Notes: a model not told the origin generated them from the sequence alone. Positions 37,301-52,276 are shown, counted from the stretch's first letter. The stretch is DNA of 64,000 nucleotides from Halisarca cf. caerulea (GCA_963170055.1 CAUJGJ010000332.1:2323501-2387500), one strand, 5' to 3'. Numbers and translations: made by a program.

Positions 37301-40300
37301 CCGTGATCGTCCAGCAATTCACCTTCAACACACGTGCTCAGCGGGAAGGCGAGACCATTGCCGAATTCGTGGCAGAACTACACCGGTTGTCGAAGCACTG
37401 CAAATTTGGTGACACGCTTGAGGATATGCTACATGATAGGATTGTCTGCGGCATACGGGACACCCGCCTCCAGCGCCGACTACTGGCAGAGATAGATTTA
37501 ACGTACCAGAAGGCGTTTGACATGTGCCAAGCCACGGAGCTAGCACACAAAAACTCACCAAGTCTCCAAACGGTTCAGCCGTCTCTCAAGCCCACTTCCC
37601 AACCCGTTTTAACACTTCGCCCACAAGCCAGATCCAGTGGAAGGAAACAAGGTAGCGCCACTCAGTCCAATTGTTATCGTTGTAACAGCAGCCAGCATCT
37701 CGCCTCAAATTGTCCCTTCAAGACTGCGGAATGCCACCACTGTGGTAAGAAAGGCCACATAGTTAAAGCATGCCGTAGCAAGTCCAAGGGACAAACTGCC
37801 CAGCCTCGTTTCAAAGGTAAGAAACCCCAGTCTACTCATCAGCTCTGCACAGATGCTGATGATTCTTCTGTGGAGGATGAGGAGGACCAACCTACCTATG
37901 AGTTCAAGCTTTCACAGGGGAAGGTCACTCCGATTGTCGTCAACGTCCAACTGGACAATGTAACAGTCCCAATGGAAGTGGACACAGGGGCTGCTCGCAC
38001 GGTCATCAGTGACTCCACTATCCAAAAAGTTTGGAATGGAAATGCCCCCCCGCTACAGCCTACCACAATTCAGCTGAAGACATACACTGGAGAGAACCTG
38101 CATGTGTTGGGAGAAATCAATGTTCGAGTGCAGTACAAGGACCAAGTGCAGCAACTCAATCTACTTGTGGTTGCAGGGACCGGTCCCAGTCTGCTCGGTC
38201 GGGACTGGCTACAACACATCAAGTTGAATTGGAGCACTCTCAATCATGTAAGTCAGACCATCAATCCCAGCCTGGACAGTATAATTGCCAAACATGCCGC
38301 TGTGTTTGACCCCGAATTGGGATTGATCAAAGGAGCCACTGCTAAAATTCATGTCGACCCGTCAGCAACCCCTCAGTTTTGCAAGGCTAGATCAGTTCCA
38401 TATGCCTTGCGTGGCAGGATTGAACAGGAGCTTGCACGCCTGGAGCAGTGTGGGATCATAGAGAGAGTGGAATTCGCTGACTGGGCCGCCCCAGTTGTAC
38501 CAGTAGTAAAGCAGGATGGATCTGTCCGCCTCTGTGGAGATTACAAGTTAACTGTCAACCGCGTAGCCAAAGTAGACACCTACCCGCTGCCAAGAATTGA
38601 TGATTTGTTTGCCTCTCTAGCAGGTGGACAACAGTTTTCGAAGTTGGATTTGGCTCACGCATACAGTACCAACAAATTGCCCTGGAAGAAGCTTCAAAGA
38701 AGTACGTGGTCATCAACACTCACAAGGGGCTTTACCAGTACAACCGATTGCCCTTTGGAGTCGCATCAGCCCCATCCATTTTCCAGAAGACCATGGAAGG
38801 CATTCTCCAAGGAATAGAGCATGTCACGGTCTACATTGACGACATCCTTGTTACAGGAAGGACAGAAGCTGAACATCTTCAAACCTTACAGAACGTCTTA
38901 GCTTGTCTGGAGAAAGCAGGTGTACGGTTGAAGAAGAGCAAGTGCGCCTTCATGTTGCCTTCAGTTGAATACCTGGGACACAGGATATCAGCAGCTGGAC
39001 TGCACCCCACAGAAGAGAAGGTCAAAGCAATTAGAGAGGCACCAACCCCAACCAATTTGACCCAGCTGAGATCATTCTTGGGGATAATCAATTATACTAC
39101 AGCAAGTTCCTGCCTCATCTGTCTACCAAGCTAGCCCCTTTGTACAAGCTACTGCAACGGACTCAGACATGGCACTGGGGTACTGCTCAAGCACAAGCTT
39201 TTGCTGAAGTGAAGTCAGCCCTTACCTCAGCTAAAGTTCTTACACACTATGATCCAGACCAAGAGTTAATCCTTGACTGCGATGCCTCACCTTATGGCAT
39301 AGGTGCAGTGCTGTCACACCGTTTCCTGGATGGACAGATCAAACCAGTAGCTTTTACAAGTCGTTCATTCACCTCAGCAGAGAAGCGATATTCTCAATTA
39401 GACAAGGAAGCTCTTGCCATAGTGTTTGGAGTTAAAAAGTTCAACCAATATCTCGCGGGACGAGTCTTTACCATCTACTCCGATCACAAGCCTCTGCAAC
39501 ATATCTTTGCTGAAGGTAAACCTGTTCCTACCATGGCATCTGCTCGGATCCAGCGTTGGGCTCTATCCCTCAGTGCTTATAGAGGCAAGATGTTTCTAGT
39601 AGTAGTAGATGCACACTCCAAATGGCTGGAGATAGAGATAGTCCCCTCAGCTACATCATCAAACACCATAGCCAAGCTTAGAGCAATGTTCGCTACTCAT
39701 GGAATTTGTTGTTGTGTCCGATAATGGAACCGCATTCACCAGCGCTGAATTCAAGGAGTTCATGCAGCAGAATGGAATTCGACATGTTACGTCTTCACCG
39801 TATCATCCAGCGTCTAATGGACTAGCAGAGAGACACATACAGACGTTCAAATCAGCCTTGAAGAAAGATGCTTCTGACGACATCCAGCAGCAACTGTCAC
39901 GGTTCTTATTTCACTACAGGAGCACGCCACACACTACAACTGGCACATCACCAGCCCAGTTGTTGATGGGAAGAAGACTGCGAACTCACTTGGATCTATT
40001 GCAACCAAGTCTTGATGCCAGAGTTTGCTCATCTCAGACACGCCAGAAAGCTGATCATGACCAATCCAGCAGGGAACGGCAGTTCAACATTGGCGATCTA
40101 GTGTTTATACGCAATTTTGGTAGTTCTTCGAGATGGACATCGGGAGTAATTGCAGCAATCAGAGGACCAGTTTCATACACTGTCCAACTGGATGATGACA
40201 GACTTGTTCGTCGACATGTTGATCATGTTCGAACAAGGACAGTTCAACTAGCTCCCCCAATCGATGATGATGTGGACCTGCCTACAACATCAATGCCATC

Positions 40301-43300
40301 TACACAGCATGGCTCGTCATCCCCTCCTACTTCAGAGCTAGCTATACGCAGGTCAACCCGCCATAGACGGCCTCCATCTCGTTATAGTGAACATGGACTA
40401 GTTCCCTCTTAAAGAGGGAGGAGTGTACCTTCATTGTGTTGTCTGTGTCATGTTCACATTATTAAGTGATTGTGTTTGATTACTGTTTGGAGCATTATGT
40501 ATTCCCACCATAGCATCTTACGTATGTGCATGTTAATTTTAGCCCAGTTAGTGTTAGGGCAAGTTGTTAATGACAGTGCATGTCATTGAGTGAAGTCGAT
40601 CACTAGTTAGTTTAGTAGTTTCAGATAGTTGTGATACTACAGTGTAAAAATAATCAAGTCCAAACACGTTAACCAAAGTACAAGCAAACTAGCCAAAAAA
40701 GCTAAATTTGAAGACATGCAAATCTCTATCTTCCCCTAATTGTGCATACATGGTGGAAATACTGTATATGCTCTAATTTTTCATCATTCCAATTATTCGT
40801 CATGGTCTCCAAAAGGGATGAAAAGCATTCTTAGACTAATTGATGACAAAATAGCACGTGTTCTAATCCTACTTCAGAGACCCTAATTATTCGTCACGCA
40901 GGCTGGCCGCCTTCGTTCTGCCATTTGTTGTGCCATTGATATACTGGAGAAACCGCTGTTCCTTCGTTTATATTCGTCATTTTTATTTTGTTCGAGTAGT
41001 CGTCGAATCATGGAAGAAGATTTTCATTCGCCACAGTTGCCTGATAGCCAACCAAGAGTTACAAAGGAACTGATGTAGCAATACCAGTAGAATATATTGC
41101 ACACGTATCATTTCGACGTTCAAACGCAATAGGGTCTGAGACATTCAGATTTCAAAATTCCTTGTATACGTGGTATCCTCGAACGGGCGCAACACTTCTC
41201 AAGCTAGAAATGGCCATTTTTCGATGGTTCTAATTCACCGTCGTCGATTCTGAATATTCGTCCCCCCCATTCCAATTATTCGCCACCTTTCAGAAACCTT
41301 ACAATTCCATTCTAAATGACATTTTTTTCCTGACAATTGCTCTGACGAAAAATTAGAGCATATACAGTACTCATCAATTGATCAAAGTGTCGATAAGTGA
41401 TAATTGTAAAGTGCACTGGCCAATACAGTTTAATATAGGAGGGGTAGATATACAAAGTCTAACAATAGGAATGCTTCTTAGACAACTGTCTTCAAGCAAT
41501 AGAAGTTCAAAAAAATTCTAAACACCATTGTAGTGGAAACTTCCACCTTAAAAGAGATCCATAAATTATATTTACCTCCCCCCTTCCGTCCCTCAAAGAA
41601 ACCACGCTAAAGATTAATTTTGACTACAACAAAAAATCCATGCTTATGTAGTAAGGTAGTAGGCAGTAACATAACTGTTGGTAGTGAGCAGCATGAGGTA
41701 GTTGCCAGTAACACAACTGTTTACTGTAGGAAGATACACAAATGCAAAACATTGATGTACTCACCACTGACAATATATCTTTTGTAGGATGTTGCTAAGA
41801 GCCAATGATAATAGGCAGCATCATCATATCTACACAAAAATTAATTAAATCAAATGTTATGAGTAATAGAATTATCCCCAAATACACAGCCCAAACAAAC
41901 ACGTACAGTTTGTAATGAAAATTGTACAAGTATACTGTATAATTACCAAGCAGTTTAGCAATTAAGGTTAATTGTCTTTGTCACCAATGGGAGTCCAATT
42001 GAGGTCACCCACGCATTTTGTAGAGTAAACTTTCACTTTTGGCCCAAAACGGATATTCTCAACTCAAATTGTGGCTCCATTTCGAGACTGAAGAACACAT
42101 TGATAGTAAAAAGCTACTTGGATACGCATGCACTACAAGATAAACCTTGAACAGTTCAACCAGATTAGACAGGTCAGTAAATCACCAAAGGAATATCAAA
42201 TCTTGGCTTAGTTAAGTCGCATTGTTCCATTTGAAGCTCAATATAATATAATGTTGCAAGGTCTTAAAGATAAATATCTTGAATTTCTGTCTACTGATTC
42301 ATAAAATTCGATAGAGAAGTAGGATTTCTGATTTTGTCGTTCAGGCCACAAAATGCATCAACCATGGTGTCGGCCAATTGCAATAACCCAGTTTCCAGAT
42401 CCATAAACACTATTGGGTCTGGGAATTACCATAGCAAGGTCTCAACTATGAACTAGTATATCATGTGGTTCATATGTAGGGATGACGCGGAAAAAACATA
42501 GCTGCCCATACACTTAAGAACCAACTGTATTTTCGCTGAAAACTCAATTCGGTTTATGTGACCGTTATTCAATAGATACAAGTATAAAAGAACCTTCTAG
42601 GTGCCTTTTACGAGCTAAATTTTGGAAAGTTTACATGATCAGAAAGGTCACAATTTCAGCTTCTTCTTCTCGTAGAACAGGCAGCAGCTTGCCAGAAGAG
42701 ACATTCAAGATTTATTTTACCACCTTTTCAACCACTGTGGTGACTTTTTTACCTTTAGAATAAGTTAGTTCAATGGAAAAGCTAAAAATCCCAACTTTTT
42801 GCAACAAAATTGGTTCAAATCCGCCATTTTAAAACTGGCCAGCTGGTATGTGGCACCTCTCTTGTGCTACTTTTCAGTAAAAACTTAAAGCATAGATCAA
42901 TAGGCATATATTTACTTGTAAATAGGTTATCAGTGGAAAAAATCCACTAAATTTCAAGCCAAACTTGCATGGACAGGACCTGCTTTATCTGTGTAAAATC
43001 ATAGATATTCGGTGTAGGGTCGAGTATCTATGGTAAAATGGAAATGGGATGTAGTGATGACTGTCAATTGTCAAAAACATTGGAACAAGGTTGCATGGGT
43101 TGCTTGTTGGACAGGGCTGGACAGGCATACAGATAGACATGCATATGGCTAGGTATACATGGGGCTAGACGGGCATGTATAGACATGGATAGGGCTAGAC
43201 GGACATAGGCTAGGCATACATGAGGCTACTGGGCATAGGGCTAGGCATACATGTGGCTAAATGGGCATAGAGCTAGACAGAGGTGGGTTGGATTGAATAC

Positions 43301-46300
43301 AGTGTGCAAATTCCTACATCCTTTGAAATATAGCTGTGGGATTTAGGAATGTGCACACTGTACCCAGTCCAACCACCTCTGTATATCAAGATAGCTGAAA
43401 ATTTTAGTCGGTGAAAATCTCCTGCTATCACAATACTTATATACCTATCTCTGAACAGCGTACTCGTACATGCATATGGTATGCTCATACCTATCCTCCA
43501 ATATAGCATTGCTGGCAAGTTGCTTTAAAATCCCAATAGCTTCATGCTGCTTTCCTGCTTGGCTTAGTGCTGTGTACATTAACATACATGAACATGAACT
43601 ATAGGTATATTATACTTTAAATTTTTAACCATACATGCAAACAGTCAGTACATTCAGATAAGTGAAATAATAAGGATAAAAGAGAGGTATTAAAATGAAT
43701 AAGCACTTTGTACTATTCAATCAAATAAAATTTTGCATACGGCAAATGAACAGTGTAAAATCTAGCATTCACTGTGTTGCTTTACATACAGTATGTATAT
43801 ACACTGCCCTCCAAAAGAAAGTTAACAGTGACGTCATGCAAAAAATGGCAGCAACGATGTATGTTTGATAAGATACTCAAAACTGTATTTAAGAATATAA
43901 ATTTCAGAAGAGATACTAATGTATACTGCATTTGATAGCATCTCTTTCATTTCTGTTGCTAAAGAGCCAGTTTGTATAGTTTTGCAGTGCCAAAGTCGTC
44001 CGAATCGCAAACGCTCCAACGTGAAGATGTTGCACGAATACGGGTATCGTCTTCGTCAATTTGCGTGAATTTTCACAGGTAGCTAGATGCTCTGCAACAA
44101 CAGTGCTAAGTTTAAGCCTTCCTATATTCCCAAAAGCCCATTTTAAAGGCGTAGGGTGCTCTGTTCGGTTCTGCGACAGGTTTTTGGCTCCTGATAAGGG
44201 GGACAAGTGCAGGGTACAGTTGACAATGAACCACAATTATTTGAGTCTTTTAGATCAATCAATTACTTCTACTTACCCAAATGGTCAAATTTAATATCAT
44301 AATAATGTTACCTATCATTTTTTCTTACTCCACTATGCAAACTTTAACACGAACATATCGTTGGTAAGAAGGACAAATTGAAACCAGTTGTAAGAGAACG
44401 CCAACAATTGCAGATCTTAATCATGTAAAGTATGTTTGAGATGTCTTGGCACGTTTGATTCAAGATGATCGTCCTACAACCTTTGATAAACGGTCGCACC
44501 ATTTCATTTTATTATGAGGATCAAAATACACAGACAATTCGCAACGATCTTATCAACAACACACCTGACCATATTCAAGTTTGTTGTATGGCTGTGGTTA
44601 ACATCAAAGGAGAAAAGTGTGCATTGTTTTTGGTAATTGCACACTTTTTTGACCTTTCCAACCACAAGTGTGCTTCATTTGTAATTGTCACCTATAAGCG
44701 CCTAGTGTTATGATAACAATTAACTTTCATCAATTACTCCCTGCTGTTTGCCAATGGACAAGTATGGGACAGGTACCTCTAGAACTGTAATTCGAAACCC
44801 CAACTAAGCGCCTACAACAAGTCAGTTATTGTATGACCAACTGTGCATTGGCTCTTTATTGCACTCGCCCTCGGGACTCGAGCAATAAATACGCCAATAC
44901 ACAGTTGGTCATACAATAACTATTACATATTAACCGTTAAGGAATAGAAAACTCATTTTTGACAATTTCACAACATTCCTCAACATTTCAGGCACAGTGG
45001 GTAATAATTGTTGACCAATATTTTATATGATGACAATATATCAGTCCCTTTTATCGTGCTCGTGGTCACCGCCATTTCTATCATGACGTCACTGCTAACT
45101 TTCTTCTGGAGGACAGTGTACACTAAGAGACTAACAAACATACAGTAAAATACCTAATTACTACCTTCATAAGTGAGCAAGAAGGCATTCCGGAAGATTT
45201 TACTCACAAACTCTGGTTAATATATACAAACTGTATCTGGAAATACATGTATGTAAAAAGCCTCATTAAAATTTGATTTTACAATTTCAGAAAGTTGTGT
45301 TCTTTGAAAGCTTCTTGCTAAACAGCATACTGTACATATTGATGTCTTTTTAAACTGCTGGCATGGATGCAAATATCCCCTATGAGCAAAACAACTTTCT
45401 AATAGATTATATGAAAATCTGTAAATACTGGGTAATAACAGAATGGAGGTGAACAATTCAGCTTGATTCACTTCTGGTTACGAAAATAGCACATATATAT
45501 AGTGCAAAACTTGAAAGACTATACACCATATATACACATACATACGTAGTATAGTAAGTCAGCTTATTCTATCAATATCATCTCCTTATCACACACAGTA
45601 AACTTGGCACTTTGTTCCTGGGTCTTACATTTTAGGAATAGTTTAGGAATTTTGCTAATGAACTTGCTAGGAATATATGGAAACTTGCTTAGTACGTACC
45701 TTGAAGGGGGCAGAAAAGCAGTACGTATTATCTGAAGTACACTTACGTACGTAGGTAGGCTTGGTTTATGCACATGAGGTATACACTGGGACAGAATGAG
45801 GAGATTATGATTTTTGATATGTGCATGTGTTGAGATTCTAATTAATTTATACGTATATATACGTACATACATACTGTAGACATCATTACCTTGTAGACAG
45901 TTCCGGTGAAAGTAAAAATAATAATATTATAGCAAAAACAGAATAAGAAGTACTCATTATCCAGGAGTACTAAACTAGGTCTTTACTAAGCAAGTTACAC
46001 TGTACAATATACTATTATAGATATTCTTAAAAGAAACAACTGTAATATACCCAGGGATTCTCATGAACCAGTTTTCACTCAAAATATATAATATGAATGA
46101 CACACTAAAACTAAGTACGGTAGAATCTGTCTATAACGACCACTCAAGGGACCAAATAATTGTGGTCTCTGAAGACAGGTGGTCCTTGTACAGAGGTGTC
46201 TAGTACATCTAAAGTGGACAATGAGCCAGTCTACCATGGTCTCTACAGACAAGTGGTCTTTAACAGGTTTTACTGTAACGTACATGCATATAAAACTCTA

Positions 46301-48397
46301 GTAGCTAGCGCTATGTGAAAACCTACTCATGGCATACCTTCTTGTGCCTCATTGAAACGATCACTCTCCAACAACCACATCGCATACGGAAAGTACACTC
46401 TATCCTGAGAGAAGACGGCACAATAAGTAGGAAATTGAGTTACTTATACTCATGGGATGCTACCCTGTGCATTCTAATCACTTGTGAATAAATACAGTGG
46501 TACCTGTTTTGAGAGACCATCCCATGGTTCCAAAAAAGCGGTCTCTCAAGACAGGTGGTCTCTCATTAGAGGTTCACCCAAAATAGGCATTACAATAATA
46601 CTAAGTGCACTCAAGTCTTTTATATAAGTGAGGACATGCTTTTAACCCTTTTATAATTTCTTTTCTGCTCTCTGGACGATTTTAACCCATCTTTCTATAA
46701 GGATAGGACGCTTCCCTTTAATTTCCCTCAGTACTCCAGCTCCAACTGGCCATAATCTATTATGAGATGGGAAATAAAAAGGCCGCCCATCAATATCCAC
46801 GCTTTGATTGCAACTATTCTTGTAACCTATTGAAGGCAAAAAACACTTGCATTTGTGGAAGGAAGGATTATACCTATATTCTATGAGAAGTCCTCCAAGA
46901 ATGGTTGCTTAATACAGGTAATTTTGTCTTATTTTCAACCAATTGCTCTGGTCGCTGGTCGCATTTTACAGGTGGTCGTTCTTCAAAGGTAAAAATGTAT
47001 TACTGAACGTCAGTGCCTGAAAATGTGGTCTTTGAAAAGAGGTGGTCGCTCATGGCAGTGGTCTCTCAAAACAGGTACCACTGTAGCAGCATTGAAGTTC
47101 AATGTAACTACAACATCTGTCCATTAAGAAATAAGGTCCTAATCTGTGGCTGATTCTATAAAAAACATGCCCTTGTATAAAGATGTATTTGGTGAACAAA
47201 GTCATGGAAGACAAACAAGGATTCACTACATATACATGATACACTCTAGAAGTCGCATATATCAAAAAATGTACGGACAGCCTGTGGCAGCCACTTAAAA
47301 AGTCCCTGTTTCCAACTGCTACATGTATCAAGGTACCATACAAAGCAGTGCTTATATTATCTTAAGAAATTACGAAATTATATTTTTGACATCATACATA
47401 TATTTGGTAAAATGGCTAATCAACAAAATCTCAAAATCTCTACAAATACGTATTTCGAGAGCTGATGCATGTTATTAGTCCTCAATAAGTACACTGTACA
47501 ATAGGATAAACACCAGATTCTGGTTTTTGATATGCATAATGCTCATCTGAAAGATAAAATACTGAACGTCAGGAAATCTTCGTGACTAATAAATTTCTCG
47601 GTTCAAAAGGATCCACATTCATCCTCGAACTTCAATGAAAAATGATGGGATTGCATAAACAGTAGTACCTCTTTCGAGAGAAAAGACCAGCCTTGCTGGG
47701 AACAAATGCACATATGTCTCATACTAAATTCCCCCTCATCAGACATCACCTCTTTTGAGGGACCACCTTTCTTTTTAAAGTTGTCCCTCAAAAGAGGTAC
47801 TACTGTGCTACTTTTGCTCCTAGGATTTGTTTGCATGCAAGGATTGGTAATACAATGTAGTTTGTTTACACTTTTAGTTAGATTTTTCCTTATATTCATT
47901 TTTAAAGCTTAGAGAAGATCCACGTACAACACTAATGATGAAGATTTAGGTAATGGAAATGGCAAGACAGTGACAGTGAATGGAGTTTGTGGGTTAGGAA
48001 CTCTTTGCTCATACTGACATGGGAGATATACGGAGCTAGCTAAACTCTTACAAATCTGCAAGAATATGGTGGAGACAATATGCGGCTGCTCTTCAAATGA
48101 GTGGTGGCATCTGTGGATAAAACTAAAAAAAATTCAGTGTGTGCTCAGGTTTGCCCTTTGAGATGCTTGTGGAGTCAGTTACCAGTGCAGTCACCATAGC
48201 AGAAACCCTTGCAATATCTGTATTATGTTAAGTCTGTATATGTCTGTATATGTGAACCTCATGGTTGCTCACTTTCAATTTTGGATGATCTTTCAAAAAA
48301 CTAAAAGCCTACCAAAAAGTCAAAATAATGCATATGAATAAACAAATAAATATACATATAAATACATATGCTTATTCATTAAATATACATACATACT

Positions 48398-48465
<68 letters not shown>

Positions 48466-49603
48466 TATATATATATATAGATATATAGATATATATATAT
48501 ATAATTATATACGGGATTAGTGCAGATTTGCTCCAATGAAAACTACTGGGGAAGGTGAGGGAACTGGATATCTGGGGTGCGGATAAGTGAGGTCTCACTA
48601 TTATACCCCATTTCCGGAGTAACCACGCTAAATTAAATCCCATAACCAGGGTATAACTGCAGCAAGAGCCCGCTTGGCTTCTAATTGCAGTTACAGTGTA
48701 TACCCCAGCCCATATTAGGGAAAGGGTAATTAGACACGAAAGTCAGTCATTATAATAACAATCTAGCACATTGTATGGCTTCATTTGGCAGCTGCTCATA
48801 CATCGAGGTCGAGGATAGTACTGTCGTTCAAACATATAAATTTACCGACGGCCCAGTCTTTTACTGATCGAAGCATCAGTGGCTGCCACCTTGTTCTAGG
48901 GGGGAAATGTCGCTAACCTTTCGTAGCCGAAAACATACCGTCGAGAAACTTGCCGCTTTTCGAATTCTTCAAAATCAGTGTGAAAACTTTGTACACTTTG
49001 ATTATTCATAAGTGTACTACTGTCTTTGTAATGACTTCTAGCAGCATCAGCATTATTCAGATATAAAGATTCTCTGCTAAATATCGGCGAGCTGATTCTC
49101 CACAAATAAAAGCCCTAGGCGGGGTATATAATAGTTGTACAATGGCATTTGCGGAGTATGGATTATACACGCACAAGACCCAAGGGCGCTATGCACCCTC
49201 GGGTCTCGTGCATGTATAATCCATACTCCGCAAATTGCCATTGTATAACTATTGCATATATACGGTAGGCACGGAAATTATGTTACCATTTCGAAGCGAA
49301 CTTCGCAAAATAACTTCGAGCGAACTTCATTCGAACTTCGAACGAATTTCCATCGAACTTCCTGCCAACCTCTACCGAAGTACGTGGAACTTCGCTTCGA
49401 ACTTCGTGCAAACCTTTACCGAAATACGTGAAACTTCGAACGAACTTCGTTTTAACTTCGCTCTAACTTCGAGCGAACTTTGCCCTAACTTCGAACGAAC
49501 TTCGCTCACATTTCGAGCGAACTTCGAACGAACTTCGCGAACTGTATTCTTCGCATGGTAACATAATTTCCGTGCCTACCGTATATATAAATATATATAT
49601 ATA

Positions 49604-49647
<44 letters not shown>

Positions 49648-52237
49648 GTATCCCACTGTGTGGGCGGTATCCATTATCTTCAAAGAGACCGCCTTGAGTA
49701 TACGTATTTGCAATAGACCAGGGTATATCAATGATCCCAATTCATATACAGTGAAACCTCTATAATGAGGACACCACTGGGACCACAGTAAACTGTCCTG
49801 TATATGGAGGTGTCCTTATTTCGGAGGGTTCAAATGTACACCTTCAATAGAGGTTTCACTGTACCCCGGTTTTTAAGTGACTATAATTGATAATTTCCTT
49901 ATCAACAAGATGCAACAACAGCACACCTGCTGTATGTACAATGTATAGATCTTTGCTAAGCCTATACAAAGCTAGAAGTTCGCGTTGTTCTTTTTAGGAA
50001 CATTTTTGTCCCTACCTATTAAACCCGATTGCGGCATTTGCAGTCTTTTAGGAGAGCAGTAGTCCACTGAACTGAGCAACCGCGATTCTTCTAACCATTT
50101 GACAACAATCGTCACAGATAAAGACTGAAGCAAACTTCTATAAAGGAACATGTGCTCCAGTAAGCTTTGTTTTCACCACGTAGTATTCTAATACTTCCTT
50201 CAAGTTGTCTTAAGACCCTTGGATTAAGCTAAAAGCGTTGTCTTCGCATTTGCTGCACACACCATATCCAGTATCCAGTGTAGATGCAAGGTTTGTTGCT
50301 GAAATGGAGAGTTGTAAAGATAATAATCATTGTTTGGCTTGAATTTACCACCAAAGGACCTTCCTCTCTACAAGCAAAATCTTCCTCTTAAGTGGGATAC
50401 ATACTAGTTATACCCTGCTTTTGCTGGGGCAAAGAGAAATGACGGAAATGGCGGAAACGGTGGAAATGCTCTCAGAAAGCATAATTTGCTACATTGTCCA
50501 GTCCCACCCACATGCCCACATGTATCTACTGAAGCCCCACCTAACAGACAGCACTGTAAATAATTAGGGTGAAGCTACACGGACAATTGGTCAATAAACA
50601 CATTGTTTTGTAACAAGACATATTGTAGGGTAAAAGTATTGCAAACGTAAACATATTCTAGTAATTTAAAAAGGTATATAGTGGTGGCAAAAGCCAAACA
50701 CATTGCATCTTTGTGCTCCTGTTTTAGCAAGTCTCTCGCATTCTGAGTGATAGCAAGGTGAGATTGGGGGGAGAACTGAGGCCACGCAGGCTAGATACAT
50801 GCAATATGAGGATGGTAGTAGGCATTGCTGTACCGAGACTGTGGAATAGGGTTTCCTGGCATGGTGAACGTCCTCAATCCACTGTCAATGCATTATGAAC
50901 AAATCATTGGGTGGTTTAACAGGCAAAATGTAGTGCTGCTTGCAGCCATAGCACACACTGATGTTTCCAGGTATGAATATAACTAAGAGATAGAATGGAT
51001 CAATCTGACACTGAAATGGTTGGTGCATGCAAGGCTGCATTGGTGAAGGCGTGAGAGGTAATGTTGGGACAGTACTCGTAGGGGTTCCTGGTTTGGTGTC
51101 TGACTTCGATGGTTTTGCAGTCCTTTTCTGAATTGCTACGCAGATTCATCAGCTTCAGTAGATATCTTTGGATCTTATGGCTTGTCTTTTTCGATATCCC
51201 CTTTCTTACTTGTATTTCGGCCTACAGACGACATTGGTAAACCACTCTGTGCTACACCTGTGGCATTGATGCCATGCTCCTGCTTTTTGTGCCATGAAAT
51301 AAATTCTGGTAACTTGAATCCCCATTACACTAGCTGCACCTCATAATGTACATATTAATATAATATTACGGTGTTCTCTTCTGTATGATTATAATTACAG
51401 TGGAATCTCCAATTATAGTGGACACTCCGAAATAAGGACAATTTCTCTACAAAGGACACAGCTTGAGGTCCCAAAATATATTCTCGAGCCCTATAGTTTT
51501 AATACATTTTGGACTTCCCAATTAAGAACCAGCTCCTTACAAAGGACACAATGGCTGTCCCAAAGTGTCCTTTATTCTAAGATTCCACTGTATATCATAA
51601 TAATTATAATCATTGGTTGTTTTATAAGACTTCTCATTGACAGTTTCCACCCTTAGGTTGCAATACGTCTTGTTACAATACAATGTGTTTGACCAAATAT
51701 TCATGTAGCTTCACCCTAATTATTTATAGTGCTGACCATTAGGTGGGGCTTCAGTAGATACATGTGGGCATGTGGGTGGGACTGGACAATGTAGCAAATG
51801 CTTTCTGAGAACATTTCCACCATGTCCGCCATTTCCACCATTTCTCCTTGCCCCTTTTGCTGGGTACATGGGAATATACTAAGTGTTAGGTGTTGATGCA
51901 CAAGGGCGCAGCCCGAGTGTTAATCAACACCTAACACTTAGTATATTCCCCATGTACCCAGCAAAAGCGGGGTATAACTAATACATATTATATGTATTAG
52001 TTTTACCCCACTTTAGCTGGGTACATGGGGAATATACTAAGTGTTAGGTGTTATATATATACAGTTGAACCTCGTTAACATGAAACTTCTTAACATGAAA
52101 TATCTTTTAACATGAAATGCTAGCCAAGCCCAAGTGCAGGTCCAAGCATAACATGCAGTCCTGTTTACATGAAATACTGTTAAGATGAAATTTCATCACA
52201 GTCCCCTGAGTTTCGTGTTAACGAGGTTTGACTGTAT

Positions 52238-52276
<39 letters not shown>

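Larger units (their letters stand above)
36807..40641 (+). mobile_element. Ty3/Gypsy LTR retrotransposon, defective
   Basis: LTRs of about 216-218 bp flank a gag-pol region with gag, two CCHC knuckles, protease, RT, RNase H and integrase core. At 3.8 kb it is shorter than the usual 4.5-6 kb because the RNase H end is joined directly to the integrase core. Frameshifts lie near 38665, 39100 and 39705. A clear 5-bp target duplication was not found (GTATA versus GTGTA is possible). It sits in the IFT122 intron, antisense to the gene. Confidence 0.93.

Noticed and set aside
45880..46110. Extra IFT122 exon near 45.9 kb
   Set aside because: Exons f and g join in phase without it, and no conserved text was found.
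49235..49561. 108-codon ORF with SELxxNFERTS repeats as a repeat protein
   Set aside because: It is the translation of the GAACTTCG tandem array inside a MITE.
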